A DNA stretch of 64,000 nt from Planococcus sp. APC 4015 (GTDB lineage: Bacteria; Actinomycetota; Actinomycetes; Actinomycetales; Microbacteriaceae): the NCBI GenBank assembly GCA_030407505.1, contig JASDDH010000006.1:88216-152215 (forward strand), read 5' to 3'. Under the pieces are notes generated by a model. It ran no database searches, had not been told where the DNA came from, and worked only from the letters and a program-made list of their open reading frames with translations. A program made the position numbers and the translations under genes. Shown piece after piece: positions 24,924 to 33,937 of the stretch (the stretch's first letter is position 1; the number at the start of each line of letters is the position of its first letter).

Positions 24924-25071
24924 CCCGCCGAACCGCTCCGCGCTCGTCCTGAGCCCGCGACCGCCGCGCGGCGCACAAACCGCGCCGCGAAACCGCGCTC
25001 CCTCAACGCCCGCCCCTCCGAAACGGTGAACACGCGCGATCTCGCGCACTAGGGCGACGCGGCTGCAGCCG

Positions 25072-26757
25072 CTAGGACGCGGCGCGCTGGGATCGGTAGT
25101 ACGCGAGAAGCGCCTGCGTCGAGGCATCCTGCGCATCGATCGCGGCCTCGTCGCCCTCGATGGCCGGCGCGATCTGCAGGGCCAGCTGCTTGCCGAGTTC
25201 GACACCCCACTGGTCGAACGAGTTGATGCCCCAGATCGTGCCCTGGGTGAACGTGATGTGCTCGTACAGCGCGACCAGCTGGCCCAGCACCGCGGGGGTG
25301 AGTGCCGGGGCGAAGATCGACGTCGTCGGGCGGTTGCCCGCGAACGTGCGCGCGGCGACCAGTGCCCCGGTCGTGCCTTCGGCCTCGACCTCGTCAGCGG
25401 TCTTGCCGAACGCGAGCGCCTTGGTCTGTGCGAGGAAGTTCGCCAGGAACAGGCCGTGCACATCGCGGCCGGCATCCTGAAGCGGGTAGGCGGGATTCGC
25501 GAACGCGATGAAGTCCGCGGGGATCAGGCGCGTGCCCTGATGGATCAGCTGGTAGAACGCGTGCTGCCCGTTGGTCCCCGGCTCGCCCCAGAACACCTCG
25601 CCGGTGTCGGTGGTGACGGGCGAGCCGTCCCACCGCACGGACTTGCCGTTGGACTCCATCGTCAGCTGCTGCAGGTAGGCGGCGAAGCGGTGCAGCTGCT
25701 GGGCGTAGGGCAGAACGGCGTGCGACTGCGCGCCGAGGAAGTTCGTGTACCAGACGTTCAGAAGTCCCATGAGGACCGGGACGTTCTGGTCCAGCGGCGT
25801 GGACCCCACGTGCTCGTCGACCGTGTGGAAGCCGGCGAGCAGCTCACGGAACACGTCGGGACCGAGCGCGATCGCGAGCGACAGCCCGATCGCGGAGTCG
25901 ACCGAGTAGCGCCCGCCCACCCAGTCCCAGAAGCCGAAGGTGTTGGCCGGGTCGATGCCGAAGGCGGCCACCTTGTCGAGGGCGGTCGACACCGCGACGA
26001 AATGGTGGGCGACCGCGTCGGTGCGGGATGCCTCGTCGTCGCCGATCGCGCCCGACTCGGCCAGCGCCGCCCAGAGCCAGTCGCGCGCGAGCCGAGCGTT
26101 GGTCAGGGTCTCGAGCGTCGTGAACGTCTTCGACGCGACGATGAACAGCGTCGTCTCGGGATCGAGTCCCGCGGTCTTCTGCGCGATGTCGGTCGGGTCG
26201 ATGTTGGAGACGAAGATCGCCTGGATGCCGGCGTCGGCATATGGCCGGAGCGCTTCGTAGATCATGACCGGGCCGAGGTCCGATCCGCCGATGCCGATGT
26301 TGACGACGTGGGTGACCTTCTTGCCGGTCACGCCGCGCCAGTCGCCGGAGCGCACCCGATCGGCGAAGGCCGAGACCTCGTCGAGCACGGCGTGGACGTC
26401 GGTGTCGACCTGCTGCCCGTCGACCTCGAGGCTCGGCGTGCTGCCGGCCGGGCGACGCAGAGCCGTGTGCAGAACAGCACGGTCCTCGCTGGTGTTGATG
26501 TGCTCTCCCCGCTGCATCGCGGCGTAGCGCTCGGCTACCCCCGTCTGCTCGGCGAGGCTGACGAGCGAGCGCAGGATGCCGTCGGTGACCAGGTTCTTCG
26601 ACAGGTCGACGTGCAGGTCGCCCAGCGTGAAGGTCAGCCGCTCGACGCGATCGGGCTGGCCGGCGAACCAGCCGCGCAGATCGGGCGAGAACGAGTCGCG
26701 GGCAGAGGCGAGCTCGCTCCAGGCGGGCGTGGACGTGGGGTCGACAGGCGCAGTCAC
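25072..26757 (-). CDS. pgi: Glucose-6-phosphate isomerase, 561 aa
   Basis: It interconverts glucose-6-phosphate and fructose-6-phosphate in glycolysis and gluconeogenesis. Family signatures are complete: [63 protein letters not shown], the catalytic-Glu motif [19 protein letters not shown] and the C-terminal [15 protein letters not shown]. Length fits the family. GTG 26757 is chosen because a TACCGT -10 box ends 6 nt upstream. Confidence 0.97.
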   Translation of the reverse strand: MTAPVDPTSTPAWSELASARDSFSPDLRGWFAGQPDRVERLTFTLGDLHVDLSKNLVTDGILRSLVSLAEQTGVAERYAAMQRGEHINTSEDRAVLHTALRRPAGSTPSLEVDGQQVDTDVHAVLDEVSAFADRVRSGDWRGVTGKKVTHVVNIGIGGSDLGPVMIYEALRPYADAGIQAIFVSNIDPTDIAQKTAGLDPETTLFIVASKTFTTLETLTNARLARDWLWAALAESGAIGDDEASRTDAVAHHFVAVSTALDKVAAFGIDPANTFGFWDWVGGRYSVDSAIGLSLAIALGPDVFRELLAGFHTVDEHVGSTPLDQNVPVLMGLLNVWYTNFLGAQSHAVLPYAQQLHRFAAYLQQLTMESNGKSVRWDGSPVTTDTGEVFWGEPGTNGQHAFYQLIHQGTRLIPADFIAFANPAYPLQDAGRDVHGLFLANFLAQTKALAFGKTADEVEAEGTTGALVAARTFAGNRPTTSIFAPALTPAVLGQLVALYEHITFTQGTIWGINSFDQWGVELGKQLALQIAPAIEGDEAAIDAQDASTQALLAYYRSQRAAS

Positions 26758-26763
26758 GAGACC

Positions 26764-26769
26764 ACGGTA
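26764..26769 (-). promoter_or_regulatory. -10 box TACCGT of the pgi leaderless promoter
   Basis: On the minus strand TACCGT ends 6 nt before GTG 26757. Confidence 0.55.
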
Positions 26770-26777
26770 GCGCCAGG

Positions 26778-27395
26778 TCAGCCTCGCGCGCCGAACGTCT
26801 CCGCCGAGGCGACCTGTTCGGCGACGCGCCGGAGGGCGAGCAGCAGGGGTTCGGCGAGCACCGAGCCGAGGACGACGTAGCGCACGGCCGCCTCGGCGGA
26901 GTCGGTGGGCACCGCGGCGATCTCCGCGCGCCCGATGGCGCGCATCGCGTCGAGGTAGACCGGCATCACGTCGTCGGGTACCGAGAAGCCTGCGCGGTCG
27001 ATCGCCTGGAGCGCCCGCGCGACCCCGGCGAGCGCGTTCTCGTCGCACCACCCCGGGCGCCAGCCGATCCGGGCGACGAGACGTTCGGCATCGCCGACGT
27101 CGACGTGGACGTCGTCGGCGCCGCGGGGCGTGACGGCGGCGTGGGCGGCGCCGAGCAGATCGTGCGGGCTCTCGGGAGGCGAGTCGAGGGCATCCAGCAC
27201 CCGCCGGGTCTCGGCCACGCTCACACCCGATTCGATCAGCGCACGGATCACTCGCAGTCGGCGGGCGTGGGCATCGTCGTACACGGCCTGCGTCGGCGAC
27301 GTGCGGGTTCCCTCGGGAAGCAGCCCCTCGCGCAGGTAGTACTTGATCGTCGGCACCGGGACACCGGTCTGCGTCGACAGTTCCGAGACTCGCAT
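26778..27395 (-). CDS. MerR-family transcriptional regulator, 205 aa
   Basis: The N-terminal winged HTH reads [67 protein letters not shown], typical of the KYYLREG subgroup. The C-terminal effector region has a Cys-containing WRPGWCDEN stretch and helices but no clear metal motif. ATG 27395 has AAGGGGGTG upstream. It is divergent from the DUF4188 gene across a four-half-site array, its likely operator. The stop lies 20 nt from the pgi start. Confidence 0.9.
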   Translation of the reverse strand: MRVSELSTQTGVPVPTIKYYLREGLLPEGTRTSPTQAVYDDAHARRLRVIRALIESGVSVAETRRVLDALDSPPESPHDLLGAAHAAVTPRGADDVHVDVGDAERLVARIGWRPGWCDENALAGVARALQAIDRAGFSVPDDVMPVYLDAMRAIGRAEIAAVPTDSAEAAVRYVVLGSVLAEPLLLALRRVAEQVASAETFGARG

Positions 27396-27405
27396 CGGCA
27401 CCCCC

Positions 27406-27450
27406 TTGACATCGATAGTACCGCTATCCATTATGGATAGCACCACTATC
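27406..27450. promoter_or_regulatory. MerR-type divergent promoter with four alternating half-sites
   Basis: Half-sites GATAG (27414-27418), CTATC (27424-27428), GATAG (27436-27440) and CTATC (27446-27450) have 10, 12 and 10-bp spacing. The middle pair forms GCTATCC-ATTAT-GGATAGC. A plus-strand TTGACA (27406-27411) lies 17-19 bp from CATTAT/TTATGG, within MerR-type spacing. Confidence 0.7.
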
Positions 27451-27466
27451 CAGCAGGGAGAACGCC

Positions 27467-27961
27467 ATGGCCAAGATCGTCGACGGACGGATGACACATC
27501 GCTACGACGGCGAACTCGTCGTCTTCCACATCGGCATGCAGATCAACCACTGGTGGCGCCCCGACCTGTGGTTGCCGGTGTTCACGGCGATGCCGAGGAT
27601 GCTGAAAGAGCTCAGCATCGAGCCGGATTCCGGCCTTCTGGGGTTCGAGCTGCTGATGGGACGCGGCGGGCCCTACGTCGTGCAGTACTGGTCGTCCATC
27701 GACAAGCTCTACGCGTATGCCTCGAACCCCTCGCAGGAGCACCGGCCCGCATGGTCACGCTTCAACAAACTCGCCCGCAAGGCGCCCGGAGCCGTGGGCA
27801 TCTGGCACGAGACCTTCGCCGTCGAGCGGGCCGAGAGCATCTACGCGTCGACGAGGCCGATGGGCCTGCCGAAGGCGACCGAGCTCGTGCCCGTCGTCGG
27901 CCGGCACGACCGGGCGCAGGCGCGCTTCGCAGACGGGCGCACGGCCGCGAGGCACCCGTAG
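27467..27961 (+). CDS. DUF4188 domain protein, 164 aa
   Basis: The family is recognisable from VFHIGMQINHWWRPDLWLPVFTAMPRMLKELSIEPDSGLLGFELLMGRGGPYVVQYW and GIWHETFAV. DUF4188 proteins have a ferredoxin-like dimeric alpha-beta barrel fold related to heme-binding monooxygenases and aldoxime dehydratases. GGGAG lies 7 nt before the ATG. Transcription is probably controlled by the divergent MerR regulator. Substrate unknown. Confidence 0.85.
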   Translation: MAKIVDGRMTHRYDGELVVFHIGMQINHWWRPDLWLPVFTAMPRMLKELSIEPDSGLLGFELLMGRGGPYVVQYWSSIDKLYAYASNPSQEHRPAWSRFNKLARKAPGAVGIWHETFAVERAESIYASTRPMGLPKATELVPVVGRHDRAQARFADGRTAARHP

Positions 27962-27992
27962 GCTCGAAGTCTCCCCTGCGAAAGGACCACCG

Positions 27993-29225
27993 GTGCCCAG
28001 CGAAGAGGTCGACGCCCTGACCGAAGCCGACCTGCGCGAGGCGGGAAGCCTCAAGTGGACCTTCTTCCCCGGCACGATCGGCGCTTTCGTCGCCGAGATG
28101 GACTTCGGCGTCGCCCCGGCCATCCGTGATGCGGTCGCCCGATCGCTCGACGCCGGTCTGACCGGATATCTGCCGAAGCACACGACCGAGGCGATGGCGG
28201 CTGCGGCCGCGGCCTGGTACTCGGAGCATTACGGATGGAGCGTCCCGGCCGCCCGCATCCGCCCCATGCCCGACGTCATCACGGCGTTCGAGGCGACGAT
28301 CGATCATTTCTCGGCTCCCGATTCGGCGGTGATCCTGCCCACGCCCGCCTACATGCCGTTCCTCACCGTTCCCGCCATGCACGGACGCCGGGTCATCGAG
28401 GTGCCGAGCATCGAGGTGGACGGACGCTGGGTCATGGACCTCGACGGCGTAGCGCGCGCCTTCGACGACGGCGGCGGACTGCTCGTCGTCTGCAACCCCC
28501 ACAATCCGCTCGGCACCGTGGCGACCCGCGACGAGCTTCTCGCCGTCTCCGAGCTCGTCGACGCGAAAGGCGGGCGTGTGTTCTCGGACGAGATCCACGC
28601 ACCCCTCGTCTACGCGCCGGCGACCCACATCCCCTACGCGTCCGTATCCGATGCCGCGGCATCCCACACCGTGACGGCCACCTCTGCTTCGAAAGCATGG
28701 AATCTCGCGGGACTCAAGTGCGCGCAGATGATCCTGTCGAACGAGACGGATGCCGCCACCTGGGATCGGGTCGGCTGGTGGCCGTCGCACGGTACCTCGA
28801 CCACCGGCGTCGTGGCCAACACCGCCGCGTACGAATCCGGCGGACCCTGGCTCGACGATGTGGTCGCCTACCTCGACGGAAACCGTCGCCGTCTGGCCGA
28901 ACTCGTCGCCGAGCACCTGCCGCGCGCACGGATGACGCTGCCGGAGGGCACGTACATCGCTCTGATCGACCTGCGCGCCTACGGACTCGAGGGGGATCTG
29001 AGCGCGTGGTTCCGCGCTGAAGCCGGAGTCGCACTGACGGACGGACTCGCGTGCGGCCAGGCCGGGGCCGGCCACGTCCGCATCGTGTTCGCGCTCCCGC
29101 GGCCGCTGCTCGAAGAAGCCGTCATCCGCATGGGCGCAGCACTGTCCACCGGCGGTGGACAGGATGGCCGCGCGACGTCAACCCCTCCGGGGATGTCGCC
29201 GGCGTCGGGTGGACTGGAGGCATGA
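27993..29225 (+). CDS. MalY/PatB-type PLP-dependent aminotransferase / cystathionine beta-lyase, 410 aa
   Basis: Fold type I PLP enzyme. MalY/PatB features include SLKWTFFPGTIGAFVAEMDFGVAP near the N-terminus, LPTPAYMPF, CNPHNPLGT, FSDEIHAPLVY, the PLP Lys in TATSASKAWNLAGLKCAQ, and the C-terminal HVRIVFALPRPLLEEAV. It likely acts as a C-S lyase or aminotransferase on sulfur amino acids. GTG 27993 is preceded by GAAAGGA. The stop overlaps a 23-aa ORF (ATGA), the first link in a chain of overlapping genes. Confidence 0.9.
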   Translation: MPSEEVDALTEADLREAGSLKWTFFPGTIGAFVAEMDFGVAPAIRDAVARSLDAGLTGYLPKHTTEAMAAAAAAWYSEHYGWSVPAARIRPMPDVITAFEATIDHFSAPDSAVILPTPAYMPFLTVPAMHGRRVIEVPSIEVDGRWVMDLDGVARAFDDGGGLLVVCNPHNPLGTVATRDELLAVSELVDAKGGRVFSDEIHAPLVYAPATHIPYASVSDAAASHTVTATSASKAWNLAGLKCAQMILSNETDAATWDRVGWWPSHGTSTTGVVANTAAYESGGPWLDDVVAYLDGNRRRLAELVAEHLPRARMTLPEGTYIALIDLRAYGLEGDLSAWFRAEAGVALTDGLACGQAGAGHVRIVFALPRPLLEEAVIRMGAALSTGGGQDGRATSTPPGMSPASGGLEA

Positions 29226-29293
29226 TCCACCCGATCCACTTCGTCTGCGACCAGCGGGTCGCGGCCGACGATCTCGGACGGCACCCCGCGTGA
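29222..29293 (+). CDS. 23-aa ORF bridging two overlapping genes
   Basis: ATG 29222 overlaps the aminotransferase stop (ATGA), and its own TGA (29291-29293) overlaps the GTG of the glycosyltransferase (GTGA). The product begins MIHPIHFVCD. This exact fit suggests translational relay through a short coding unit, although it may also be a small peptide of unknown role. Confidence 0.45.
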   Translation: MIHPIHFVCDQRVAADDLGRHPA

Positions 29294-30111
29294 GGCGCCG
29301 AGATCACCGGGCCCTGCGCGCCCGGCCCTCGTCAACGGTGCAGAGACCCCTGACGGTCTCGGTCGTCATCCCCGTCAAGGACGATGACTGCGAACTGGCG
29401 CGCTGCCTCGGGGCGATGTCGAGGCAGACCCGCCCCGCCGACGAGATCATCGTCGTCGACAACGGCTCGACGGATTCGTCCGCCGCGGTGGCCGCGGCGT
29501 TCGGCGTGCGGGTGGTCCGGTGCGAGACGCCCGGGATCCCGGCGGCCAGCGCGCGCGGATACGACAGCGCCCGCGGCGATGTCGTGCTGAGGCTGGATGC
29601 CGACTGCATCCCCGCCGACACGTGGGTGGAGGCGATTGCCGACGCGTTCGCCGCGAGACCCGACGTCGCGGTCTTCGCCGGCGGCGCGCGATTCATCGAC
29701 GGGCCGGCACCCCTGCGCTCCGTACTCGCGCTGGTCTACTTGGGCGCGTACGTCGCGCTGCTCACTCCTACGCTGGGCCACCTCCCCCTCTTCGGCTCGA
29801 ACCTCGGGTTCCGCCGAGCCGTCTGGCAGGCGGTCGGCGACCGCGTGCATCGCTGGCACGACGACATGCACGACGACCTCGACCTGGCGTTCCACATGGG
29901 CGAGCGACATCGCATCCGCTACCTCAGGAGTGCGCGGATGGGGATCTCGATGCGGCCGTTCTCCAGCGGCCGATCCTTCGCGACCCGCATCCGGTCGGGC
30001 GCGGTCACCGTCGTCGCGCACTGGCCAGAGGACTTCCCGCCGGTGCGCTGGGCTCGCCTCGTGATGCGGCGCACCGCGAGCGCGGACGATCGCGCGGATG
30101 CCGCCGCATGA
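29290..30111 (+). CDS. Family 2 glycosyltransferase, 273 aa
   Basis: GT-A fold. The N-terminal motif is TVSVVIPVKDDDCELARCLGAM, then IIVVDNGSTDSSAAVA, the DXD motif RLDADC and FGSNLGFRRAVWQAVGDR. A central hydrophobic stretch (VLALVYLGAYVALLTPTLG) suggests membrane contact. It probably transfers a sugar from a nucleotide donor to a lipid or cell-surface acceptor. GTG 29290 overlaps the 23-aa ORF; GTG 29338 is an alternative. Confidence 0.88.
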   Translation: MRRRDHRALRARPSSTVQRPLTVSVVIPVKDDDCELARCLGAMSRQTRPADEIIVVDNGSTDSSAAVAAAFGVRVVRCETPGIPAASARGYDSARGDVVLRLDADCIPADTWVEAIADAFAARPDVAVFAGGARFIDGPAPLRSVLALVYLGAYVALLTPTLGHLPLFGSNLGFRRAVWQAVGDRVHRWHDDMHDDLDLAFHMGERHRIRYLRSARMGISMRPFSSGRSFATRIRSGAVTVVAHWPEDFPPVRWARLVMRRTASADDRADAAA

Positions 30112-30926
30112 GAGGCGCGCTCCTGGGACCCGCGGCACCGCCCGACCTCCACGTCATGACCGTCAACGTGCGGCGGCGCCTCGAGCGACTGGCCCTGCGC
30201 CGCGCCGACCGCTGGTCCGAGCGGGCCCCGCGCCTGCACGCTCTGCTGGCCTCCGAGCGACCGACGATCGTGGGCGCCCAGGAGGCGCTTCCCGAGCAGA
30301 CCGAGGTCATCGCCGACGCGCTCGGATCGTCGCACCGCTTCATCGGCCGAGGGCGCCGCGCCGATGGAGGCGGCGAGAGCTGTCCGCTCTTCTACGACAC
30401 GACGCGGCTCGATCTACTCGAGTGGGAGCAGACGGCGCTGTCGGATCGACCGGACGTCGCCGGATCGCGGACGTGGGGCAACCCCCTTCCGCGTGTGCTC
30501 GTGCGGGCGCGGTTCCGGGATCGCCTGACCGACGCACAGCTCGTGGTCTTCAACACCCACCTCGACCCCTTCTCCGCCCGCTCCCGTCTGCGGTCGGCCG
30601 ACAGCATCCGTCGCATGATCGCCGGCCTCCCTGTCGCGACCGTCCTCATCGGCGATCTCAATGCCGCCGGCGATTCGCCCGCCGTGCGTGCGCTGTGCGA
30701 AGACGGGAACCTGCGCGATGCCTGGGCGGCGGCGCAGACGCGTGCGACCCCCGAGTGGGCGACGTTCGGGAACTACCGCCCGCCGCGGCTCGGCGAGCGC
30801 ATCGACTGGATGCTCGTGTCGCCGGACGTCACGGTCACGCGCGCCGCGATCAACGCCCGTCGGTACCTCGGCGGCTGGCCGTCTGACCATCTCGCGGTTC
30901 AGGCGACTCTGCGGGTGGCTCCGTGA
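30108..30926 (+). CDS. Endonuclease/exonuclease/phosphatase family protein, 272 aa
   Basis: EEP-fold metal-dependent phosphoesterase. Motifs in order: VMTVNVRR, GAQEALPEQ (catalytic Glu), FNTHLDPFSARSRLRSA, LIGDLNAAGDSPAV (Asp-Asn pair), ERIDWMLVSPDVTV and GGWPSDHLAVQATL (terminal Asp-His). Length and order fit the family. It may hydrolyse a lipid or sugar phosphate, given its place after a glycosyltransferase. ATG 30108 overlaps the upstream stop (ATGA). Confidence 0.9.
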   Translation: MRGALLGPAAPPDLHVMTVNVRRRLERLALRRADRWSERAPRLHALLASERPTIVGAQEALPEQTEVIADALGSSHRFIGRGRRADGGGESCPLFYDTTRLDLLEWEQTALSDRPDVAGSRTWGNPLPRVLVRARFRDRLTDAQLVVFNTHLDPFSARSRLRSADSIRRMIAGLPVATVLIGDLNAAGDSPAVRALCEDGNLRDAWAAAQTRATPEWATFGNYRPPRLGERIDWMLVSPDVTVTRAAINARRYLGGWPSDHLAVQATLRVAP

Positions 30927-31495
30927 TCGAGAACTTCCTTCGCCCGCCGGGCCATCCGGCGGAGTGGATCGCCGACGCCCTGCGGGTCGCGGGTGCACTG
31001 AGCGTCGCCGCCCTGTTCATCTGGTCGACCGTGACGGATGCCGGCATCCTCGCCCTCGCGTTGCCCGCGCTGCTCATCCCGCGGTTCATCGGAGCGCGGC
31101 CGGCGTTCGACATCTTCTTCGGCGTCGCCGTGCTGGTCGCGGCGTGGAGCAACGTGCTGGATCTCTACACGACCGTGCCCGGCTGGGACCTCATCGTGCA
31201 CTTCGTGTGCACGGGCGCGATCGCCGCGATGACCTACCTGACGCTGGTCGGCTTCAACGTCGTCCCCTCACCGCAGGCGGCGGGGGCGCGCCGCCGCACG
31301 CCCGTCGTGATCGTGATCGCGGTGGGGCTCGCCGCGAGCGCGGTGTGGGAGATGGTGGAGTGGGCCGGTAAGACCTTCGTGACGTCTGAGATCTTCGTCA
31401 CCTACGACGACACGATCGGCGACATGGTGGCGGGCGGACTCGGCGGCGTCGTCGCCGCGATCGTGGTGGCTCGGGTGCGACTGATCCGCGACTGA
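30923..31495 (+). CDS. Membrane protein of the DUF2238/YjdF type, 190 aa
   Basis: At least four hydrophobic helices are present. Family marks include LVAAWSNVLDLYTTVPGWDLIVHFVCTGAIA and the C-terminal SAVWEMVEWAGKTFVTSE ... YDDTIGDMVAGGLGGVVAA, with the WE..EW and DTIxDMV signature. The start is GTG 30923, overlapping the EEP stop (GTGA). It completes a gene chain with the glycosyltransferase and phosphoesterase. Function unknown. Confidence 0.8.
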   Translation: MIENFLRPPGHPAEWIADALRVAGALSVAALFIWSTVTDAGILALALPALLIPRFIGARPAFDIFFGVAVLVAAWSNVLDLYTTVPGWDLIVHFVCTGAIAAMTYLTLVGFNVVPSPQAAGARRRTPVVIVIAVGLAASAVWEMVEWAGKTFVTSEIFVTYDDTIGDMVAGGLGGVVAAIVVARVRLIRD

Positions 31496-31539
31496 GACGT
31501 GCGCCGCTCCCCCGACATCCCTGTCTACGCTAGATCCTC

Positions 31540-32445
31540 GTGACCGTCTCCCCCCGCTCCCGCATCGGCATCGTCGTGACCGACGCGTACTCGGCCGAAG
31601 ACCCCGACCACGACACCCCGTTGCTGCTCGCCGCCCTGCGCGAGCGGGCCGTCGACGCCGACGCCGTCGTGTGGCACGCGCACACCGAGGATCTGGCCGA
31701 CTACGACCTGCTGGTGATCCGGTCGCCGTGGGACTATCCCGAGCGACCCGCCGAGTTCCATGCCTGGCTCGATCGCGCCGAGGCGGCGACCCGGGTGCTC
31801 AACTCCCCCGCCACGGTGCGCTGGAACCTCGACAAGCAGTACCTGCGCGCGCTCGAAGACACCGGCATCCGCATCGTGCCGACGACCTGGTGCCGCACGA
31901 TCACCGAGGTGCACGAAGCCCTGTCGGCCCTCGGGCACCGCCGAATCGTCGTCAAGCCGGCCGTCTCGGCCGGTGCCCGCGACACCGGGCTCTTCGACGC
32001 CGCCGACCCGCGCGCGGTCGCACTCGCCGACCGGATCGTGGCGGCGGGCGGCGTCGCGATGATCCAGCCCGAGATCCCCGAACTCAGCGAAGGCGCCGAG
32101 AAGGCCCTCTACGCGATCAACGGGCACCACACGCACACGATCGCCAAGGGAGCGCTCCTCGAGGTCGGCGGCGGCCTGATCGGCGGTGTGTACGTCGAGA
32201 ATCCGCAGCTCGTCGACGCGACCGACGAGGAGCACGCCTTCGCCGAGGCGGTGCTGCGGGCCGTCACGGCGGTCACGGATGGAGCGATGCCGCTCTACGC
32301 ACGGGTCGACGTCGTCGATTCGGCCGAGTTCGGAGTCGCGCTCCTCGAGGTCGAACTCGTCGAACCCGCACTCAACCTCCACATCGCCACGCACGCGACC
32401 GCCGTCGTGGCCGACGCGATCGTGGCGGAACTCGGACGCGGGTAG
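31540..32445 (+). CDS. ATP-grasp domain enzyme, 301 aa
   Basis: RimK/glutathione-synthetase-like ATP-grasp fold. Features are LLVIRSPWDYPERPAEF near 65, SPATVRWNLDKQYLRAL, the nucleotide-binding RRIVVKPAVSAGARDT, MIQPEIPE, a KGALLEVGGG loop and metal ligands in ALLEVELVEPALNL. It probably ligates a carboxylate to an amine or thiol. GTG 31540 has a TACGCT box 8 nt upstream (31526-31531), suggesting a leaderless or near-leaderless mRNA. Confidence 0.87.
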   Translation: MTVSPRSRIGIVVTDAYSAEDPDHDTPLLLAALRERAVDADAVVWHAHTEDLADYDLLVIRSPWDYPERPAEFHAWLDRAEAATRVLNSPATVRWNLDKQYLRALEDTGIRIVPTTWCRTITEVHEALSALGHRRIVVKPAVSAGARDTGLFDAADPRAVALADRIVAAGGVAMIQPEIPELSEGAEKALYAINGHHTHTIAKGALLEVGGGLIGGVYVENPQLVDATDEEHAFAEAVLRAVTAVTDGAMPLYARVDVVDSAEFGVALLEVELVEPALNLHIATHATAVVADAIVAELGRG

Positions 32446-32568
32446 CGCGGCGGGTCCGGCAATACAACTCACGGCCCGTTTTCAGGTTCGAGGGACCACA
32501 TTGAAGCGGGAATGCGTTGTGATCATCAGACGCCGCAGCCAGCGACGCCTCCCGAGGAGGAAGACCCC

Positions 32569-33030
32569 ATGAGCAACGAGTACGTCAAGACCCCCGAGGC
32601 GCTCAGCCGCCTCACCACGACCCAGCGCCGGGTCACGCAGGACGACGCCACCGAGCCGCCGTTCCGCAACGAGTACTGGGACACCCACGACGACGGCATC
32701 TACGTCGACGTCGTCTCGGGTCAGCCCCTGTTCTCGTCGCACGACAAGTTCGACAGCGGCACCGGCTGGCCGAGCTTCACCCGGCCGATCGATCCCGACG
32801 CGGTGACCACGAAGACCGACCGCACGCTGTGGATGAAGCGCACCGAGGCTCGCTCGACGGGCGCCGACAGCCACCTCGGCCATGTCTTCGACGACGGACC
32901 CCGGGAGGCCGGAGGACTGAGATACTGCATGAACTCGGCCGCACTGCGGTTCATCCCGGTCGCCGAGCTCGACGAGCAGGGCTACGGCGCCTACCGCACA
33001 CTCTTCACGAACGAGAAGGACGCATCATGA
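32569..33030 (+). CDS. msrB: Peptide-methionine (R)-S-oxide reductase
   Basis: It repairs methionine R-sulfoxide in proteins. Signatures are [34 protein letters not shown] and the catalytic Cys in [12 protein letters not shown]. The CxxC zinc-binding pairs of many family members are absent, so this is the zinc-free form. GGAGGAAG lies 5 nt before ATG 32569. The msrA start overlaps its stop (ATGA). Confidence 0.96.
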   Translation: MSNEYVKTPEALSRLTTTQRRVTQDDATEPPFRNEYWDTHDDGIYVDVVSGQPLFSSHDKFDSGTGWPSFTRPIDPDAVTTKTDRTLWMKRTEARSTGADSHLGHVFDDGPREAGGLRYCMNSAALRFIPVAELDEQGYGAYRTLFTNEKDAS

Positions 33031-33569
33031 CCGACAACGGAACCATCACCCAGTCCGCCGGCACCGAGACCGCCGTCCTCGCGGGCGGCTGCTTCTGGGG
33101 CATGGAGGACCTGATCCGCCGCCAGCCCGGAGTGCTCGACACGCGCGTCGGCTACACCGGCGGCAAGAACGACCACGCGACCTACAACTTCCACCCCGGC
33201 CACGCCGAGGCGGTCGAGATCGTGTTCGACCCGACCCAGACGTCGTACCGCGACATCCTGTCGTTCTTCTTCCAGATCCACGACCCGTCGACCCTCAACC
33301 GTCAGGGCAACGACGTCGGCACGAGCTACCGTTCGGCGATCTTCCCGCTCTCACCCGAGCAGGAGAAAACGGCCCGCGAGACGATCGCCGACGTCGACGC
33401 CTCGGGACTGTGGCCGGCCAAGGCCGTCACGACGATCGAGCCCGTCGGCCCGTTCTGGGAGGCCGAGCCCGAGCACCAGGACTACCTGATCCGCTACCCG
33501 AACGGCTACACGTGCCACTTCCCGCGCGCGGGATGGGTGCTCCCCCAGCGCGCTGACGCGAACGCGTAA
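33027..33569 (+). CDS. msrA: Peptide-methionine (S)-S-oxide reductase
   Basis: It repairs methionine S-sulfoxide. The N-terminal active site [18 protein letters not shown] holds the catalytic Cys, followed by [28 protein letters not shown] and [16 protein letters not shown]. The C-terminus ([15 protein letters not shown]) holds a further Cys. ATG 33027 overlaps msrB, so the pair covers both sulfoxide stereoisomers from one mRNA. Confidence 0.96.
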   Translation: MTDNGTITQSAGTETAVLAGGCFWGMEDLIRRQPGVLDTRVGYTGGKNDHATYNFHPGHAEAVEIVFDPTQTSYRDILSFFFQIHDPSTLNRQGNDVGTSYRSAIFPLSPEQEKTARETIADVDASGLWPAKAVTTIEPVGPFWEAEPEHQDYLIRYPNGYTCHFPRAGWVLPQRADANA

Positions 33570-33583
33570 GAACGCAGCAGAAA

Positions 33584-33616
33584 CGGATGCCGCGGCCCCC
33601 GGGTCGCGGCATCCGT
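33584..33616 (+). terminator. Hairpin terminator after msrA
   Basis: A perfect 12-bp stem (ACGGATGCCGCG / CGCGGCATCCGT) with a 9-nt loop starts 15 nt after the msrA stop. No T-run follows, as is common in high-GC actinobacteria. Confidence 0.7.
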
Positions 33617-33724
33617 CGTCTGTACGGTTCGTGTACCGAGCCGCCGGGGCGGACGCAACCCCCGTGCCGTGCAGCGCAGCCGCCCGTACCCTCGTCGCAC
33701 ACCCGTGAACGAGGAGACGACGAC

Positions 33725-33937
33725 ATGGCACGAGGACTGCGCAAGGGCGACCGCGTCAGCTGGAACACCCCGCAGGGTCGCACGCAGGGAACGATCGTGG
33801 AGCGCAAGACGAGCGACTTCCAGCTCGCGGGGCAGAAGTTCACCGCGTCCGACGATGAACCGGCCTTCGTGGTGGAGTCCGAGAAGAGCGGCGACCGCGC
33901 AGCCCACAAAGGATCGGCGCTCAGCCTGCTCGACTAG
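33725..33937 (+). CDS. DUF2945 (HVA1 / TUDOR-like) small protein, 70 aa
   Basis: ARGLRKGDRVSWNTPQGRTQGTIVERKTSDFQLAGQKFTASDDEPAFVVESEKSGDRAAHKGSAL matches the hypervirulence-associated TUDOR-like (DUF2945) family from end to end. It is a small beta-barrel that may bind nucleic acid or modified peptides. GAGGAG lies 8-9 nt before the ATG. Its TAG stop shares a CTAG tetranucleotide with the convergent AarF gene's stop. Confidence 0.85.
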   Translation: MARGLRKGDRVSWNTPQGRTQGTIVERKTSDFQLAGQKFTASDDEPAFVVESEKSGDRAAHKGSALSLLD

